DNA from: Actinoplanes solisilvae
Lineage (GTDB): Bacteria > Actinomycetota > Actinomycetes > Mycobacteriales > Micromonosporaceae
DNA: 64,000 nt
Direction: 5' to 3'
NCBI RefSeq assembly: GCF_003999975.1
Contig: NZ_RJAC01000002.1
Coordinates: 310,001 to 374,000 of the forward strand
The position numbers were made by a program, and so were the translations under genes. Of this stretch, positions 37,174 through 55,318 are shown in pieces. The notes under the pieces are model-generated. The model was not told the DNA's origin and did no database searches. It saw only the letters and a program-made list of their open reading frames with translations. Numbering within the stretch: the first letter of the stretch is position 1; every line of letters starts with the position of its first letter.

Positions 37174-37619
37174 TACTCGGACTCCTCCGTGGTCTGGGGC
37201 GCGGCTGCCGGCGCAGCCTTCTTCGCCGCGGCGGCCTTCTTGGCCGGCCGTGCGACCTGGACCGCCTCGACGGCGATCGTGATGTGGCAGGTGCGCTTGC
37301 GGATCCGGTACGCCCGGCCCTGCGCCCGCGGCCGGAACCGCTTGAGCGTCGGACCCTCGTCGACGAACGCCTCGCTCACGAGGAGTGCGTCGGGGTCGAG
37401 CCGTTCGTTGTTCTCCGCGTTCGCGATAGCGCTCGCGAGCACCTTGTAGACCTGCTCGCTCGCGGACTGCGGCGCGAACTGCAGGACGATCAGAGCCTCC
37501 TTCGCGGGCAGACCGCGGACGAGGTTGACCACACGGCGTGCCTTGTTCGGCGAGATGCGGACGTGCTTCGCAACCGCGCGACTGCCCGGAAGCGCCGGTG
37601 CGTCGTTCTTCGTTGGCAT
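37173..37619 (-). CDS. rplV: 50S ribosomal protein L22
   Basis: L22 has a beta-hairpin that lines the exit tunnel, the site of some macrolide-resistance mutations. The 148-residue protein includes [19 protein letters not shown] and the hairpin region [20 protein letters not shown]. An Ala/Lys C-terminal tail extends beyond the core. Start ATG 37619, 31 nt after rpsS. Confidence 0.98.
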   Translation of the reverse strand: MPTKNDAPALPGSRAVAKHVRISPNKARRVVNLVRGLPAKEALIVLQFAPQSASEQVYKVLASAIANAENNERLDPDALLVSEAFVDEGPTLKRFRPRAQGRAYRIRKRTCHITIAVEAVQVARPAKKAAAAKKAAPAAAPQTTEESE

Positions 37620-37650
37620 CGCTGTGACCCCTTTCTTGTCCGTGGACTGA

Positions 37651-37932
37651 CTAGCGACGACGGCTCTTGCGGTCGTCCTTCTCGTGACCCTTGAACGTGC
37701 GGGTCAGAGCGAACTCCCCGAGCTTGTGACCGACCATGGCCTCGGTGATGAACACCGGGACGTGCTTGCGCCCGTCGTGCACCGCGATCGTGTGCCCGAG
37801 CATGTCGGGGATGATCATCGAGCGCCGCGACCAGGTCTTGATGACGTTCTTCGAGTTCTTCTCGTTCTGGACTTCCACCTTCTTGAGCAGGTGGTCGTCG
37901 ACGAACGGGCCCTTCTTCAGGCTGCGTGGCAT
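37651..37932 (-). CDS. rpsS: 30S ribosomal protein S19
   Basis: S19 is in the 30S head next to S13. The 93-residue protein starts [20 protein letters not shown] and contains [20 protein letters not shown] and [19 protein letters not shown], close to invariant. It is 14 nt after rplB. Confidence 0.98.
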   Translation of the reverse strand: MPRSLKKGPFVDDHLLKKVEVQNEKNSKNVIKTWSRRSMIIPDMLGHTIAVHDGRKHVPVFITEAMVGHKLGEFALTRTFKGHEKDDRKSRRR

Positions 37933-37946
37933 CTTTTAAACTCCCG

Positions 37947-38786
37947 TTACCCGCGCTTGCGGGTGGCGTAGCGGCGGCGAACGATCAGCTTGTCGCTCTC
38001 CTGGCCCTTGCGGCGGGTACGACCCTCGGGCTTACCAGCCGGGTTGACCGGGTGGCGACCACCGGAGGTCTTACCCTCACCACCACCGTGCGGGTGGTCG
38101 ATCGGGTTCATGGCGACACCACGGACGGTCGGGCGCTTGCCCTTCCAACGCATACGGCCGGCCTTGCCCCAGTTGATGTTCGACTGCTCGGCATTGCCGA
38201 TCTCGCCGACCGTGGCACGGCACCGGATGTCGACCCGCCGGATCTCGCCCGAGGGCATACGCAGCGTGGCGTACGCGCCCTCACGGCCGAGGAGCTGGAT
38301 GCCGACACCGGCCGAGCGGGCCAGCTTGGCGCCACCGCCGGGACGAAGCTCCACACCGTGGACCGTCGTACCGACCGGGATGTTGCGCAGGGGAAGGTTG
38401 TTCCCCGGCTTGATGTCCGCGCCCGGACCGGACTCGACCCGGTCGCCCTGCTTGAGGTCCTTCGGCGCGAGGATGTAGCGCTTCTCGCCGTCGGCGTAGT
38501 GCAGCAGCGCGATGCGCGACGTGCGGTTCGGGTCGTACTCGATGTGCGCGACCTTGGCCGGCACGCCGTCCTTGTCGACCCGCTTGAAGTCGATCAGCCG
38601 GTACTGCCGCTTGTGACCGCCGCCCTGGTGCCGCGTGGTGATGCGGCCGTGGACGTTGCGACCACCCTTCTTGGGCAGCGGAACCAGCAGAGACTTCTCC
38701 GGGGTGGACCGGGTCAGCTCGGCGAAGTCGGCGACGCTGGAGCCGCGACGGCCCGGCGTGGTCGGCTTGTACTTACGGATAGCCAT
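37947..38786 (-). CDS. rplB: 50S ribosomal protein L2
   Basis: L2 is needed for subunit association and peptidyl transferase activity. The 279-residue protein starts [20 protein letters not shown] and has the key segment [17 protein letters not shown], including the conserved histidine near the catalytic centre, and ends [13 protein letters not shown]. It is 12 nt after rplW. Confidence 0.98.
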   Translation of the reverse strand: MAIRKYKPTTPGRRGSSVADFAELTRSTPEKSLLVPLPKKGGRNVHGRITTRHQGGGHKRQYRLIDFKRVDKDGVPAKVAHIEYDPNRTSRIALLHYADGEKRYILAPKDLKQGDRVESGPGADIKPGNNLPLRNIPVGTTVHGVELRPGGGAKLARSAGVGIQLLGREGAYATLRMPSGEIRRVDIRCRATVGEIGNAEQSNINWGKAGRMRWKGKRPTVRGVAMNPIDHPHGGGEGKTSGGRHPVNPAGKPEGRTRRKGQESDKLIVRRRYATRKRG

Positions 38787-38798
38787 TGTTCAAACCCC

Positions 38799-39101
38799 TT
38801 AGCTGACCGGGCCGCCGAAGGCCTCGATACGGTCACCGTCAGCCAGCTTGACCATCGCGCGCTTGGTCGCCTTACGCTGACCGAAGCCCGTCCGGGTGCG
38901 CTTGCGCTTGCCCTCGCGGTTCGCGGTGTTCACCGTCAGCACGCGGACATTGAAGATCTGCTGGATCGCGATCTTGATCTGGGTCTTGTTCGCGTCCGGG
39001 TGGACGAGGAACGTGTACCAGTTCTGGTCGAGAACGCTGTAGCTCTTCTCGGAGACGACCGGCTTGAGAATGATGTCGCGCGGGTCGGCGATCGTGCTCA
39101 C
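38799..39101 (-). CDS. rplW: 50S ribosomal protein L23
   Basis: L23 sits at the tunnel exit and binds trigger factor and SRP. The 100-residue protein has [21 protein letters not shown] and [19 protein letters not shown]. The start GTG 39101 overlaps the rplD stop by four bases (GTGA). Confidence 0.98.
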   Translation of the reverse strand: MSTIADPRDIILKPVVSEKSYSVLDQNWYTFLVHPDANKTQIKIAIQQIFNVRVLTVNTANREGKRKRTRTGFGQRKATKRAMVKLADGDRIEAFGGPVS

Positions 39102-39742
39102 TTGTTCTCCTCCTCGGCGGCCGGCGCGCCCAGGAACTCGTCGAGCGCGTCCTTGGTGAAGACCACCTCGTCGGCAACCAGCACGTCGTACGTGTTGAGC
39201 TGGCCGGCCTCGAGCAGGTGCACCGTCGTCTCGTTGCGCAGCGAGAGCCAGTTCAGCTCGTCGGTGCTGCTCAGCACGACCAGGACCTTGGTGGACTCGG
39301 TGGCCTTGCGCAGCGTGGCGATCGCGGCCTTGGTCGACGGCTTGTCACCGCTGACGAACGCCTCGACCACGTGCACGCGGCCCTCGCGGGCCCGGTCGGA
39401 CAGGGCGCCACGCAGAGCGGCGGCCTTCATCTTCTTCGGGGTCCGCTGGCTGTAGTCGCGCGGCACGGGACCGTGCACGACGCCACCGCCGGTGAACTGC
39501 GGCGCGCGGATCGAGCCCTGGCGGGCGCGACCGGTGCCCTTCTGCTTGTACGGCTTCTTGCCGCCACCGGCGACCTCGCCGCGGGTCTTGGCCTTGGCCG
39601 TGCCCTGGCGGGCGGCGGCGAGCTGGGCCACCACGACCTGGTGCATCAGCGGGATGTTGGCCTGGACGCCGAAGATCGAGTCCGGCAGCTCCACCGAGCC
39701 GGCCTTGCTGCCCTCAACGTTGATCACGTCAACCGAGCTCAC
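39098..39742 (-). CDS. rplD: 50S ribosomal protein L4
   Basis: L4 lines the exit tunnel and in E. coli represses the S10 operon by binding its leader. The 214-residue protein has the tunnel loop with [21 protein letters not shown] and [22 protein letters not shown] 39742 overlaps rplC by four bases. If L4 autoregulation exists here, its target would be the long rpsJ leader. Confidence 0.98.
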   Translation of the reverse strand: MSSVDVINVEGSKAGSVELPDSIFGVQANIPLMHQVVVAQLAAARQGTAKAKTRGEVAGGGKKPYKQKGTGRARQGSIRAPQFTGGGVVHGPVPRDYSQRTPKKMKAAALRGALSDRAREGRVHVVEAFVSGDKPSTKAAIATLRKATESTKVLVVLSSTDELNWLSLRNETTVHLLEAGQLNTYDVLVADEVVFTKDALDEFLGAPAAEEENK

Positions 39743-40389
39743 TTGGCACCGCCCTTCTTCGCCGCGGTACGGACCAGGATGAGCGCGCCCTTGGGACCGG
39801 GCACCGCACCCTTGACCAGGATCAGGTTGTTCTCGGTGTCCACCGCCTGCACGGTCAGGTTCTGCACGGTGAAGCGCTGGCTACCCATGCGACCGGCCAT
39901 GCGGACACCCTTGAAGACGCGACCGGGGGTCGCGCAGGCGCCGATGGAGCCGGGCGAGCGGTGCTTGCGCTCGACACCGTGGCTGGCCTTGAGGCCGTGG
40001 AAGCCGTGGCGCTTCATGACACCGGCGTAGCCCTTACCCCGGGTCTTGCCGGTGACGTCGATCGGCGAGCCGACCGGGAAAGCGTCAACCGTGACCTCTT
40101 GGCCGAGCTCGTACTCGCCGGCGTCGACGGTGCGCAGCTCAACCACGTGGCGGCGCGGCGAAACGCCGGCCTTGGCGAAGTGACCGCCCTCAGGCTTGTT
40201 CACCTTGCGCGGGTCGATGGCACCGTAGGCCAACTGGACGGCGGAGTAGCCGTCCTTCTCATTTGTGCGGACCTGAGTCACGACACACGGGCCGGCCTGC
40301 ACCACGGTCACGGGGACGACCTTGTTGTTGTCCCAGACCTGGGTCATGCCGAGCTTGGCGCCCAGGATCCCCTTTACTTGCCTGTCCAT
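39739..40389 (-). CDS. rplC: 50S ribosomal protein L3
   Basis: L3 nucleates 50S assembly, and its loop reaches the peptidyl transferase centre. The 216-residue protein starts [20 protein letters not shown] and has [20 protein letters not shown] and [20 protein letters not shown]. It is 13 nt after rpsJ. Confidence 0.98.
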   Translation of the reverse strand: MDRQVKGILGAKLGMTQVWDNNKVVPVTVVQAGPCVVTQVRTNEKDGYSAVQLAYGAIDPRKVNKPEGGHFAKAGVSPRRHVVELRTVDAGEYELGQEVTVDAFPVGSPIDVTGKTRGKGYAGVMKRHGFHGLKASHGVERKHRSPGSIGACATPGRVFKGVRMAGRMGSQRFTVQNLTVQAVDTENNLILVKGAVPGPKGALILVRTAAKKGGAK

Positions 40390-40402
40390 TAGTCGCAGAT
40401 CC

Positions 40403-40711
40403 CTACAGCTTGATCTCGATGTCGACGCCAGCCGGCAGGTCGAGGCGCATGAGCGAGTCGACCGTCTTGGGAGTCGGGTCGATGATGTCGATCAGCCGCT
40501 TGTGCGTGCGCATCTCGAAGTGCTCGCGCGAGTCCTTGTACTTGTGCGGCGAGCGGATGACGCAGAAACGGTTGATCTCCGTGGGCAGCGGCACCGGGCC
40601 AGCAACCGACGCCCCGGTACGCGTCACCGTCTCCACGATCTTGCGCGCCGACGAGTCGACGACCTCGTGGTCGTAGGCCTTGAGCCGGATGCGGATCTTC
40701 TGTCCCGCCAT
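40403..40711 (-). CDS. rpsJ: 30S ribosomal protein S10
   Basis: S10 is in the 30S head and, with NusB and NusG, takes part in antitermination. The 102-residue protein starts [20 protein letters not shown] and has [27 protein letters not shown] 40711 follows GAAGGAAACAG. It is first in the S10 operon, behind a leader of roughly 260 nt. Confidence 0.98.
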   Translation of the reverse strand: MAGQKIRIRLKAYDHEVVDSSARKIVETVTRTGASVAGPVPLPTEINRFCVIRSPHKYKDSREHFEMRTHKRLIDIIDPTPKTVDSLMRLDLPAGVDIEIKL

Positions 40712-40793
40712 GGTGGCTTCTGTTTCCTTCTCTCGATGCCGCTACGTGCGAAAGCGGTGGCCCTCGCATGCCCGCAGGACCGTTGATCCTGCG

Positions 40794-40822
40794 TTGTCCG
40801 ACCCCCGCGGTCGGGCGTGTCG
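40794..40822 (-). promoter_or_regulatory. Leader element shared with rpsL (copy 1, rpsJ)
   Basis: These 29 bases match 45599-45627 in the rpsL leader with two mismatches. On the minus strand the element begins CGACACGCCCGACCGCGGG and contains the hairpin CCGACC/GGTCGG in this copy. It ends 83 nt before the rpsJ ATG. Confidence 0.65.
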
Positions 40823-40920
40823 CGTTAACACTCAGAAATCTGCGCATGGCAGATCTCCAGATCGCGGGGATCTTGAGGTGTCAGCAGGGCGGCCAGTAAA
40901 CACACCCAGACACCCGGCGA

Positions 40921-40953
40921 GGGTGGCCAGCTGCACAAGGCAGCTAGCCACCC
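40921..40953 (-). promoter_or_regulatory. Strong hairpin in the rpsJ leader
   Basis: GGGTGGCTAGCTGC and GCAGCTGGCCACCC (minus strand) pair over 14 bp with one G-U and a CTTGT loop. It would sit about 20 nt into the transcript from the candidate promoter at 40974-41003. A role in L4-type or other autoregulation is possible but not shown. Confidence 0.65.
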
Positions 40954-40973
40954 CGCTCGGACGCAACCTGACT

Positions 40974-41003
40974 AGTATGCCGGATCGAGCCCGGCATTGC
41001 TAA
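40974..41003 (-). promoter_or_regulatory. Candidate S10 operon promoter
   Basis: Minus-strand TTAGCA (40998-41003), 18-bp spacer, CATACT (40974-40979). Each hexamer matches four of six consensus bases. It would give a leader of about 260 nt. Confidence 0.45.
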
Positions 41004-41024
41004 TCGGGGTCACCGTCGAGGGTC

Positions 41025-41122
41025 GTTCACCCCCACCTTGAGTCGTGAAACACAACCCGCCGAGGGTGAACGGTGAGGATTATTCGCAACGGTGGGGACC
41101 TCCGACGTTCACTTACGTGAAC
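41025..41122. promoter_or_regulatory. Phased GTTCAC/GTGAAC half-site array upstream of the S10 promoter
   Basis: Exact hexamers occur at 41025 (GTTCAC), 41066 (GTGAAC), 41107 (GTTCAC) and 41117 (GTGAAC), plus a one-mismatch GTGAAA at 41045. The spacings are 20, 21, 41 and 10 bp, all close to whole turns of DNA. The last two form the palindrome GTTCACTTACGTGAAC (41107-41122). The array begins 22 bp upstream of the candidate -35. Confidence 0.5.
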
Positions 41123-41163
41123 TCAGTGGTCCGGGCAGGTCGCGAACAACCTTCATCCTCGAA

Positions 41164-42357
41164 TCAGACGTTGATCTTCGTGACCGTGCCGGCGCCGACG
41201 GTGCGGCCACCCTCACGGATCGCGAACTTCAGGCCCTGCTCCATGGCGATCGGCTGGATCAGCTTGACCGACATGCTGGTGGAGTCGCCCGGCATGACCA
41301 TCTCGGTGCCCTCGGGCAGCGTGACGACGCCGGTGACGTCCGTGGTGCGGAAGTAGAACTGCGGGCGGTAGTTCTGGAAGAACGGCGTGTGACGGCCGCC
41401 CTCCTCCTTTGAAAGGATGTAGACCTGGCCCTCGAACTCCGTGTGAGGAGTCGTGGTGCCCGGCTTCACGACGACCATGCCGCGCTCGACGTCCTCGCGC
41501 TTGATACCGCGCAGCAGCAGACCGACGTTCTCACCCGCGCGGGCCTCGTCGAGCAGCTTGCGGAACATCTCGATGCCGGTGCAAACGGTCTTGGTCGACT
41601 TCTCGCGGATACCCACGATCTCGACCTCCTCGTTCGGCTTGAGGATGCCACGCTCGGCGCGACCGGTGACGACCGTTCCACGACCGGTGATCGTGAAGAC
41701 GTCCTCGATCGGCATGAGGAACGGCTTGTCGGTGTCACGCTCGGGCTGCGGGATCGCGGTGTCGACCGCGTTCATCAGCTCCAGGAGCTTGCCGGTCCAC
41801 TCCTTGTCGCCCTCGAGCGCCTTCAGAGCGGAGACGCGAACGACCGGCAGGTCGTCGCCCGGGAACTCGTAGGTGCTGAGCAGCTCGCGGACCTCGAGCT
41901 CGACGAGCTCCAGGAGCTCCTCGTCCTCGACCATGTCGCTCTTGTTCAGGGCGACGACGATGTACGGAACGCCGACCTGGCGGGCCAGGAGCACGTGCTC
42001 CTTGGTCTGCGGCATCGGGCCGTCGGTCGCGGCAACCACCAGGATCGCGCCGTCCATCTGCGCGGCACCGGTGATCATGTTCTTGATGTAGTCGGCGTGG
42101 CCGGGGCAGTCCACGTGCGCGTAGTGACGCGACGCGGTCTGGTACTCGACGTGCGCGATCGAGATCGTGATACCACGGGCCTTCTCTTCAGGCGCCTTGT
42201 CGATCTCGTCGAACGGGGTGTACGGGTTCAGGTCCGGGTATTCGTCGTGCAGGACCTTCGTGATGGCCGCAGTCAGCGTCGTCTTACCGTGGTCGATGTG
42301 ACCAATGGTGCCGATGTTGACGTGCGGCTTAGTCCGCTCGAACTTCGCCTTCGCCAC
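41164..42357 (-). CDS. tuf: Elongation factor Tu
   Basis: EF-Tu carries aminoacyl-tRNA to the ribosomal A site. The 397-residue GTPase has GHIDHGKT (19-26, with Ile where Val is usual), DCPGHADYI and ALNKSDMV, followed by the two beta-barrel domains. The start is GTG 42357 ([14 protein letters not shown]) with AGGAGGACACCA upstream. It follows fusA after 119 nt containing a strong hairpin, in the classical str order rpsL-rpsG-fusA-tuf. Confidence 0.98.
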   Translation of the reverse strand: MAKAKFERTKPHVNIGTIGHIDHGKTTLTAAITKVLHDEYPDLNPYTPFDEIDKAPEEKARGITISIAHVEYQTASRHYAHVDCPGHADYIKNMITGAAQMDGAILVVAATDGPMPQTKEHVLLARQVGVPYIVVALNKSDMVEDEELLELVELEVRELLSTYEFPGDDLPVVRVSALKALEGDKEWTGKLLELMNAVDTAIPQPERDTDKPFLMPIEDVFTITGRGTVVTGRAERGILKPNEEVEIVGIREKSTKTVCTGIEMFRKLLDEARAGENVGLLLRGIKREDVERGMVVVKPGTTTPHTEFEGQVYILSKEEGGRHTPFFQNYRPQFYFRTTDVTGVVTLPEGTEMVMPGDSTSMSVKLIQPIAMEQGLKFAIREGGRTVGAGTVTKINV

Positions 42358-42436
42358 TGGTGTCCTCCTGTGGACTGTGGAATTACTTTTTCCCGGCACG
42401 CCCGATAAGGCGATGGGGACTCTGTCGACTGCTCGT

Positions 42437-42467
42437 GCGCGTGCGGCCCTCGACGGACCGCACGCGC
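42437..42467 (-). promoter_or_regulatory. Strong hairpin in the fusA-tuf gap
   Basis: GCGCGTGCGG (42437-42446) and CCGCACGCGC (42458-42467) form a perfect 10-bp stem, starting 9 bases after the fusA stop. No U-tract follows on the minus strand. It could act as a processing or 3'-protection structure allowing separate control of the abundant tuf message. Confidence 0.65.
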
Positions 42468-42476
42468 CTCACCGCA

Positions 42477-44573
<2,097 letters not shown>

Positions 44574-44624
44574 TTCAATCCCTACTTTTCTTCGTCGTCG
44601 TCTCGTGAACCGGTACGACTTGCG

Positions 44625-44653
44625 TTGTGGCCCGGCGATCACCGGGCTCACAA
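44625..44653 (-). promoter_or_regulatory. Strong hairpin in the rpsG-fusA gap
   Basis: TTGTG..CACAA closes a CCCGG/CCGGG stem (minus-strand TTGTGAGCCCGG...CCGGGCCACAA) in the 90-nt gap, 10 bases after the rpsG stop. No U-tract follows. S7 autoregulates its operon in E. coli from the rpsL-rpsG spacer, so a regulatory role is possible, but the position differs. Confidence 0.6.
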
Positions 44654-44663
44654 CAGCGGGGTC

Positions 44664-45134
44664 TTACCAGCGGTAGTGCGCGAAGGCCTTGTTGGACTCC
44701 GCCATCTTGTGCGTGTCCTCGCGCCGCTTGACGGCGGCACCGAGGCCGTTGCTGGCGTCGAGCAGCTCGTTCTGGAGACGCTCGATCATCGTCTTCTCGC
44801 GGCGGGCCTTGGAGTACTGGACCAGCCAGCGCAGACCGAGGGTGGTCTGGCGCGGGGTGCGGACCTCGACCGGAACCTGGTAGGTCGCGCCACCGACGCG
44901 GCGGCTGCGGACCTCGAGGGTCGGCTTGACATTGTCCATCGCGCGCTTGAGGGTCACCACGGGATCGGTGCCGCTCTTCTCACGAGCACCCTCGAGGGCG
45001 CCGTAGACGATGCGCTCAGCGAGCTGACGCTTGCCGCCGATCAGGATCTTGTTGATCAGCTGAGTGACGAGCGGCGAGTTGTAAACCGGGTCCGCGACCA
45101 CTGGGTGGCGCGGAGCGGGGCCCTTACGAGGCAT
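44664..45134 (-). CDS. rpsG: 30S ribosomal protein S7
   Basis: S7 nucleates 30S head assembly. The 156-residue protein starts [20 protein letters not shown] and has [20 protein letters not shown] and [24 protein letters not shown] 45134 is one base after the rpsL stop; the frame open to 45194 lies within rpsL. Confidence 0.98.
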   Translation of the reverse strand: MPRKGPAPRHPVVADPVYNSPLVTQLINKILIGGKRQLAERIVYGALEGAREKSGTDPVVTLKRAMDNVKPTLEVRSRRVGGATYQVPVEVRTPRQTTLGLRWLVQYSKARREKTMIERLQNELLDASNGLGAAVKRREDTHKMAESNKAFAHYRW

Positions 45135-45135
45135 G

Positions 45136-45510
45136 TCAGCTCTTCTCCTTCTTCGCGCCGTAACGGCTGCGGGCCTGCTTGCGGTTGCGGACACCCTGGG
45201 TGTCCAGCGAACCGCGGACGATCTTGTAGCGGACGCCCGGAAGGTCCTTCACTCGACCGCCTCGCACGAGCACGATCGAGTGCTCCTGCAGGTTGTGGCC
45301 GACGCCCGGGATGTACGCCGTCACCTCGATCTGGCTGCTGAGCTTCACACGAGCGACCTTGCGCAGCGCAGAGTTCGGCTTCTTGGGGGTGGTGGTGTAC
45401 ACGCGCGTGCACACGCCGCGTCGCTGAGGACTACCCTTCAGCGCCGGCGTCTTGGTCTTGCTCGTCTTCGCCTGACGGCCCTTTCGGACCAGCTGCTGGA
45501 TCGTGGGCAC
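45136..45510 (-). CDS. rpsL: 30S ribosomal protein S12
   Basis: S12 governs decoding accuracy. The 124-residue protein starts [18 protein letters not shown]. Both streptomycin-determining lysines appear wild type ([14 protein letters not shown] and [15 protein letters not shown]), predicting a streptomycin-sensitive S12. The start is GTG 45510 with GGAG further upstream. It heads the str operon behind a leader of about 270 nt. Confidence 0.98.
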   Translation of the reverse strand: MPTIQQLVRKGRQAKTSKTKTPALKGSPQRRGVCTRVYTTTPKKPNSALRKVARVKLSSQIEVTAYIPGVGHNLQEHSIVLVRGGRVKDLPGVRYKIVRGSLDTQGVRNRKQARSRYGAKKEKS

Positions 45511-45598
45511 CGGGTTTCTCCGCTCCCTTCGGCCGCTTCCTAGGCGGCCGCACCGTCTTGTATGGCTCTATGTGCCGGCCAGTCCCCGTTTCCGGGGA

Positions 45599-45627
45599 TT
45601 GTCCGGCACCCGCGGTCGGGCGTGTCG
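45599..45627 (-). promoter_or_regulatory. Leader element shared with rpsJ (copy 2, rpsL)
   Basis: These 29 bases match 40794-40822 with two mismatches. The element ends 89 nt before the rpsL GTG, almost the same distance as in rpsJ (83 nt). In this copy the internal CCGAC/GCCGG stem has one mismatch. Confidence 0.65.
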
Positions 45628-45787
45628 TCCGGCTCACGGTCCCGCCGCGCGTCAGTTAACGCGCACCGGGTCTTGTCTTGGTCGACGCCCCGAAAGGGCG
45701 CCGGCTCGGCGCTTGGCCGCCTCGTCGCTTTACTGCCGACTCGGGCGCACGCACGAGTTGCCCGGGCAAGCCCGGGCACGAGGGGAA

Positions 45788-45816
45788 AGACTACCCACCT
45801 CAAGCACCCAGGTCAA
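45788..45816 (-). promoter_or_regulatory. Predicted strong promoter of the str operon
   Basis: Minus-strand TTGACC (45811-45816), 17-bp spacer, TAGTCT (45788-45793). This is close to consensus with ideal spacing and gives a leader of about 270 nt before rpsL. Confidence 0.72.
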
Positions 45817-45916
45817 AATGAAGACCGGGCGCGCGCGACGGATATCTCCGATACAAGTGTACCGGGTGCTCCACGGTGCCGACGCGGCGGTGCCACATCC
45901 CGCGTCACACCCTGGA

Positions 45917-46414
45917 TCACATCGAAATCTGCAGCACCAGGGTCAACGCGAGAGAGAGCACAGCGATTCCCGCGCCGATCGCCCCGCAGATGATTCCGGC
46001 CATCCCCAGGCCGGCCCCGGTGAACCGCACCTGACCGGTCTGGCCCGACCGGCGGATCTGCCGGCGCGACACCACGCCGATCGCCACCGCTCCCCCGCCC
46101 GCGGCCACGCTGAGCAGCGTGAAAGCCCCGGCGACCCAGCCGCCCCAGCCCTCGGCCGAGCCGACCAGCCCGAAGCAGATCACCAGTAACGAGACCAGGA
46201 TCGAGCCGATGCCGGCGATCATCGAGCCGATGGCCAGACCGGACGTGATCGGCTCGACCCGGAACTGCACCAGACCGAAGTCGGTGCCGGGCAGAACGTC
46301 GACCCGCTCCGGGCGCCACCGGCCCGAGGGGGGCGGGGGTGAGGGCACGGCGCCGTGCGCCCGCGGCTGGTTTGGCATTGAAGCATGCCCCGGCTGCGGT
46401 GATGGGACGGTCAT
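45917..46414 (-). CDS. Small proline-rich membrane protein
   Basis: A 165-residue protein: a Pro/Ser-rich cytoplasmic N-terminus of about 55 residues, then hydrophobic segments (GLAIGSMIAGIGSILVSLLVICFGL, VAGAFTLLSVAAGGGAVAIGVV, LGMAGIICGAIGAGIAVLSLAL). The layout resembles small DUF4190-type proteins, but I cannot confirm the family. ATG 46414 lacks a good ribosome site. It lies between rpoC and rpsL on the same strand, and no link to translation is apparent. Confidence 0.75.
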   Translation of the reverse strand: MTVPSPQPGHASMPNQPRAHGAVPSPPPPSGRWRPERVDVLPGTDFGLVQFRVEPITSGLAIGSMIAGIGSILVSLLVICFGLVGSAEGWGGWVAGAFTLLSVAAGGGAVAIGVVSRRQIRRSGQTGQVRFTGAGLGMAGIICGAIGAGIAVLSLALTLVLQISM

Positions 46415-46456
46415 ATGAAGAGGATGTCACCCGTATGAGGCGCGGCGCACCCCGCC

Positions 46457-46807
46457 TCAGTCGGTGCCCGGCGAGAAGTCGGGACCGCCGGACGCCGCGG
46501 CCAGGTGCAGCAGGCCCGCGATCGACGCGATCACCAGCGAGGTCAGCGCCAGAACGATGCCCGCCCAGGCCAGCCGGCGGCCGCGCCGCACCCAGGCCGA
46601 GCCGGTCAGATAGCCCTGCGCCGCATAGGCCTGACGGTTGGCCTGCCGGGCCAGCAGCAGCGCCACGGTGGCCGGGATCACCCCACCCACGAAGGCGCCC
46701 AGCAGGAAGCCGGCCAGCCCGAGCGCGAAGACCGCTCGCGCCTTCGACGAGGGCGCGGGATCCGGGTCCATCGGGTGGCGGGTGGGTGCCGGGGCCGGAA
46801 TCGTCAC
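46457..46807 (-). CDS. Small proline-rich membrane protein, DUF4190-like layout
   Basis: A 116-residue protein with a Pro-rich N-terminus (MTIPAPAPTRHPMDPDPAPS) and two membrane helices (AVFALGLAGFLLGAFVGGVIP and LAWAGIVLALTSLVIASIAGLL) around a basic loop ARQANRQAYAAQGYLTGSAWVRRGRR. It resembles its neighbour in layout and may be a diverged paralogue. GTG 46807 has no clear ribosome site; ATG 46771 is possible. Function unknown. Confidence 0.7.
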   Translation of the reverse strand: MTIPAPAPTRHPMDPDPAPSSKARAVFALGLAGFLLGAFVGGVIPATVALLLARQANRQAYAAQGYLTGSAWVRRGRRLAWAGIVLALTSLVIASIAGLLHLAAASGGPDFSPGTD

Positions 46808-46825
46808 GTGAACCAGTCTAGGAAG

Positions 46826-46864
46826 GCCGAAGGGCGGCCGTGCAACGCACGACCGCCCTTCGGC
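46826..46864 (-). terminator. Terminator hairpin after rpoC
   Basis: GCCGAAGGGCGG and CCGCCCTTCGGC form a perfect 12-bp stem with a 15-base loop, 10 bases after the rpoC stop. On the minus strand CTT then CCTAGACTGG follows, so the U-tract is poor, but stem strength and position support termination. Confidence 0.8.
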
Positions 46865-46874
46865 ACAAGGACCT

Positions 46875-50765
<3,891 letters not shown>

Positions 50766-50805
50766 TTGGACTATCCCTCGTGTTTCGTTGCTCGGGTGAA
50801 TTCAA

Positions 50806-50828
50806 GGCCGGCGGGGGCGGCCCCGGCC
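50806..50828 (-). promoter_or_regulatory. G/C-rich hairpin in the rpoB-rpoC gap
   Basis: GGCCGG at one end pairs with CCGGCC at the other across 23 bases, with an inner GGGG/CCCC register possible. It occupies the 86-nt spacer and has no U-tract. It resembles the hairpins in the rpsG-fusA and fusA-tuf gaps. Confidence 0.5.
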
Positions 50829-50851
50829 GGTGAAGGCCGGGACCGCTTCCG

Positions 50852-54292
<3,441 letters not shown>

Positions 54293-54435
54293 GATGCGTC
54301 CTTCCGAGGACCGGTGCTGCTGATGCGGCTGCAGCTGCGGTATGCAACTGTTTGCGTGCACTCCAACGAGCCCCCAGGAAGTCATCCGGATGGATGTCCT
54401 GGCAGGGCTCAAGACAGAAGGCAGCGCAAACTAGC

Positions 54436-54464
54436 AGTGTAGCCGCTCGGCTAACCGCTGTCCA
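54436..54464 (-). promoter_or_regulatory. Predicted rpoB promoter
   Basis: Minus-strand TGGACA (54459-54464), 17-bp spacer, TACACT (54436-54441): five and four of six consensus matches. It would produce a leader of about 140 nt. Confidence 0.7.
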
Positions 54465-54818
54465 GCCCACACCCGAGGGCGGCCTGCGGAACGTGTCCCG
54501 TACGCCTCTGACCTGCGCCTTTATCGGCCAGGGCCATCTGCGGGACCGCTCAACGCGGCGTCTCTCCCTCGGTGCCTCGCCCTCGGGGACCGGTAGAACC
54601 GGCTTACCCGAAGGTCGGCTGTCGCAAGCGCGGAAACTTGCTGTTGTCAGCGTGCCTGTCAGCGGACACACAGTCAAGGGCTGCGTGGTGGGTCGACTTC
54701 GCGCCGTTCTCCGCTCGGCGCGCCTTAGCGACCATACTCCACGATATGCGCGGTTGGACCCGCTTTGCGAGTCGGCCGTCCGACAGCCGAGACCGAGCCT
54801 TTGACCAGCGAAGAACAC

Positions 54819-54854
54819 GAATGGCGAGGACCCCAACACGGGTCCTCGCCATTC
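54819..54854 (-). terminator. Terminator/attenuator hairpin after rplL
   Basis: GAATGGCGAGGACCC (54819-54833) and GGGTCCTCGCCATTC (54840-54854) pair perfectly over 15 bp with a 6-base loop. On the minus strand GTGTTCTTCGC follows, a weak U-tract, so partial read-through into rpoB is possible. It lies 26 bases after the rplL stop. Confidence 0.82.
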
Positions 54855-54880
54855 GCAAGAGAAAGCGGTGATGCGCTAGA

Positions 54881-55264
54881 TCACTTGAGGGTGACCTTGG
54901 CGCCTTCGCCCTCGAGCTTGGCCTTGGCGGCCTCGGCCTTCTCCTTGTTGACACCCTCGAGGATCGCCTTGGGGGCGGACTCGACGGCGTCCTTGGCCTC
55001 CTTGAGGCCCAGGCCGGTCAGCTCACGCACGACCTTGATGACCTGGATCTTCTTGCCGCCGTCACCCTCGAGGACGACGTCGAACGAGTCCTGCTCCACG
55101 GCAGCCTCGGGGGCCGCGCCGGCCGCAGCCGGGCCGGCGACCGCGACGGGCGCGGCGGCCTTGACGTCGAAGACGTCCTCGAACGTCTTCACGAACTCCG
55201 ACAGCTCGATGAGCGTCATTTCCTTGAACGCGTCGAGCAGCTCGTCGGTGCTGAGCTTCGCCAT
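54881..55264 (-). CDS. rplL: 50S ribosomal protein L7/L12
   Basis: The stalk protein that recruits translational GTPases. The 127-residue sequence has an N-terminal dimerisation domain ([21 protein letters not shown]), an Ala/Pro-rich hinge (about 36-58) and the C-terminal factor-binding domain with [22 protein letters not shown] 55264 follows AGGAAAGG. It lies 54 nt after rplJ. Confidence 0.98.
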   Translation of the reverse strand: MAKLSTDELLDAFKEMTLIELSEFVKTFEDVFDVKAAAPVAVAGPAAAGAAPEAAVEQDSFDVVLEGDGGKKIQVIKVVRELTGLGLKEAKDAVESAPKAILEGVNKEKAEAAKAKLEGEGAKVTLK

Positions 55265-55318
55265 GTCTGGCAACCTTTCCTAGCTTCTGATTGAAAAACT
55301 GCTCGGTTCGCGAGGCCG

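Larger units (their letters stand above)
40712..41163 (-). other. tuf-rpsJ intergenic region (S10 operon control region)
   Basis: No gene is visible in these 452 bp. From the rpsJ side outward they contain: a leader element shared with rpsL (40794-40822), a small GCAGGA/TCCTGC dyad (about 40784-40802), a strong hairpin (40921-40953), a candidate promoter (40974-41003) and phased GTTCAC/GTGAAC half-sites (41025-41122). No clear U-tract terminator for tuf was found, so read-through from tuf into rpsJ is possible. Confidence 0.6.
45511..45916 (-). other. str operon control region upstream of rpsL
   Basis: This 406-bp stretch holds no convincing gene. It contains, from rpsL outward, a CCCCG-GAAA-CGGGG hairpin (about 45584-45598), the leader element shared with rpsJ (45599-45627), GTTAAC near 45655, and a strong promoter at 45788-45816. 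Beyond that lies a short spacer to the end of the small membrane-protein gene. Confidence 0.65.
54293..54880 (-). other. rplL-rpoB intergenic region
   Basis: A 588-bp stretch without a gene. It has the rplL terminator hairpin (54819-54854), the rpoB promoter (54436-54464) and a 140-nt rpoB leader. Further upstream (54600-54760) I see TTGACT and several TGACA repeats on the minus strand but no matching -10, so a second promoter is not supported. In E. coli rpoB is cotranscribed with rplJL; here it looks largely uncoupled. Confidence 0.6.
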
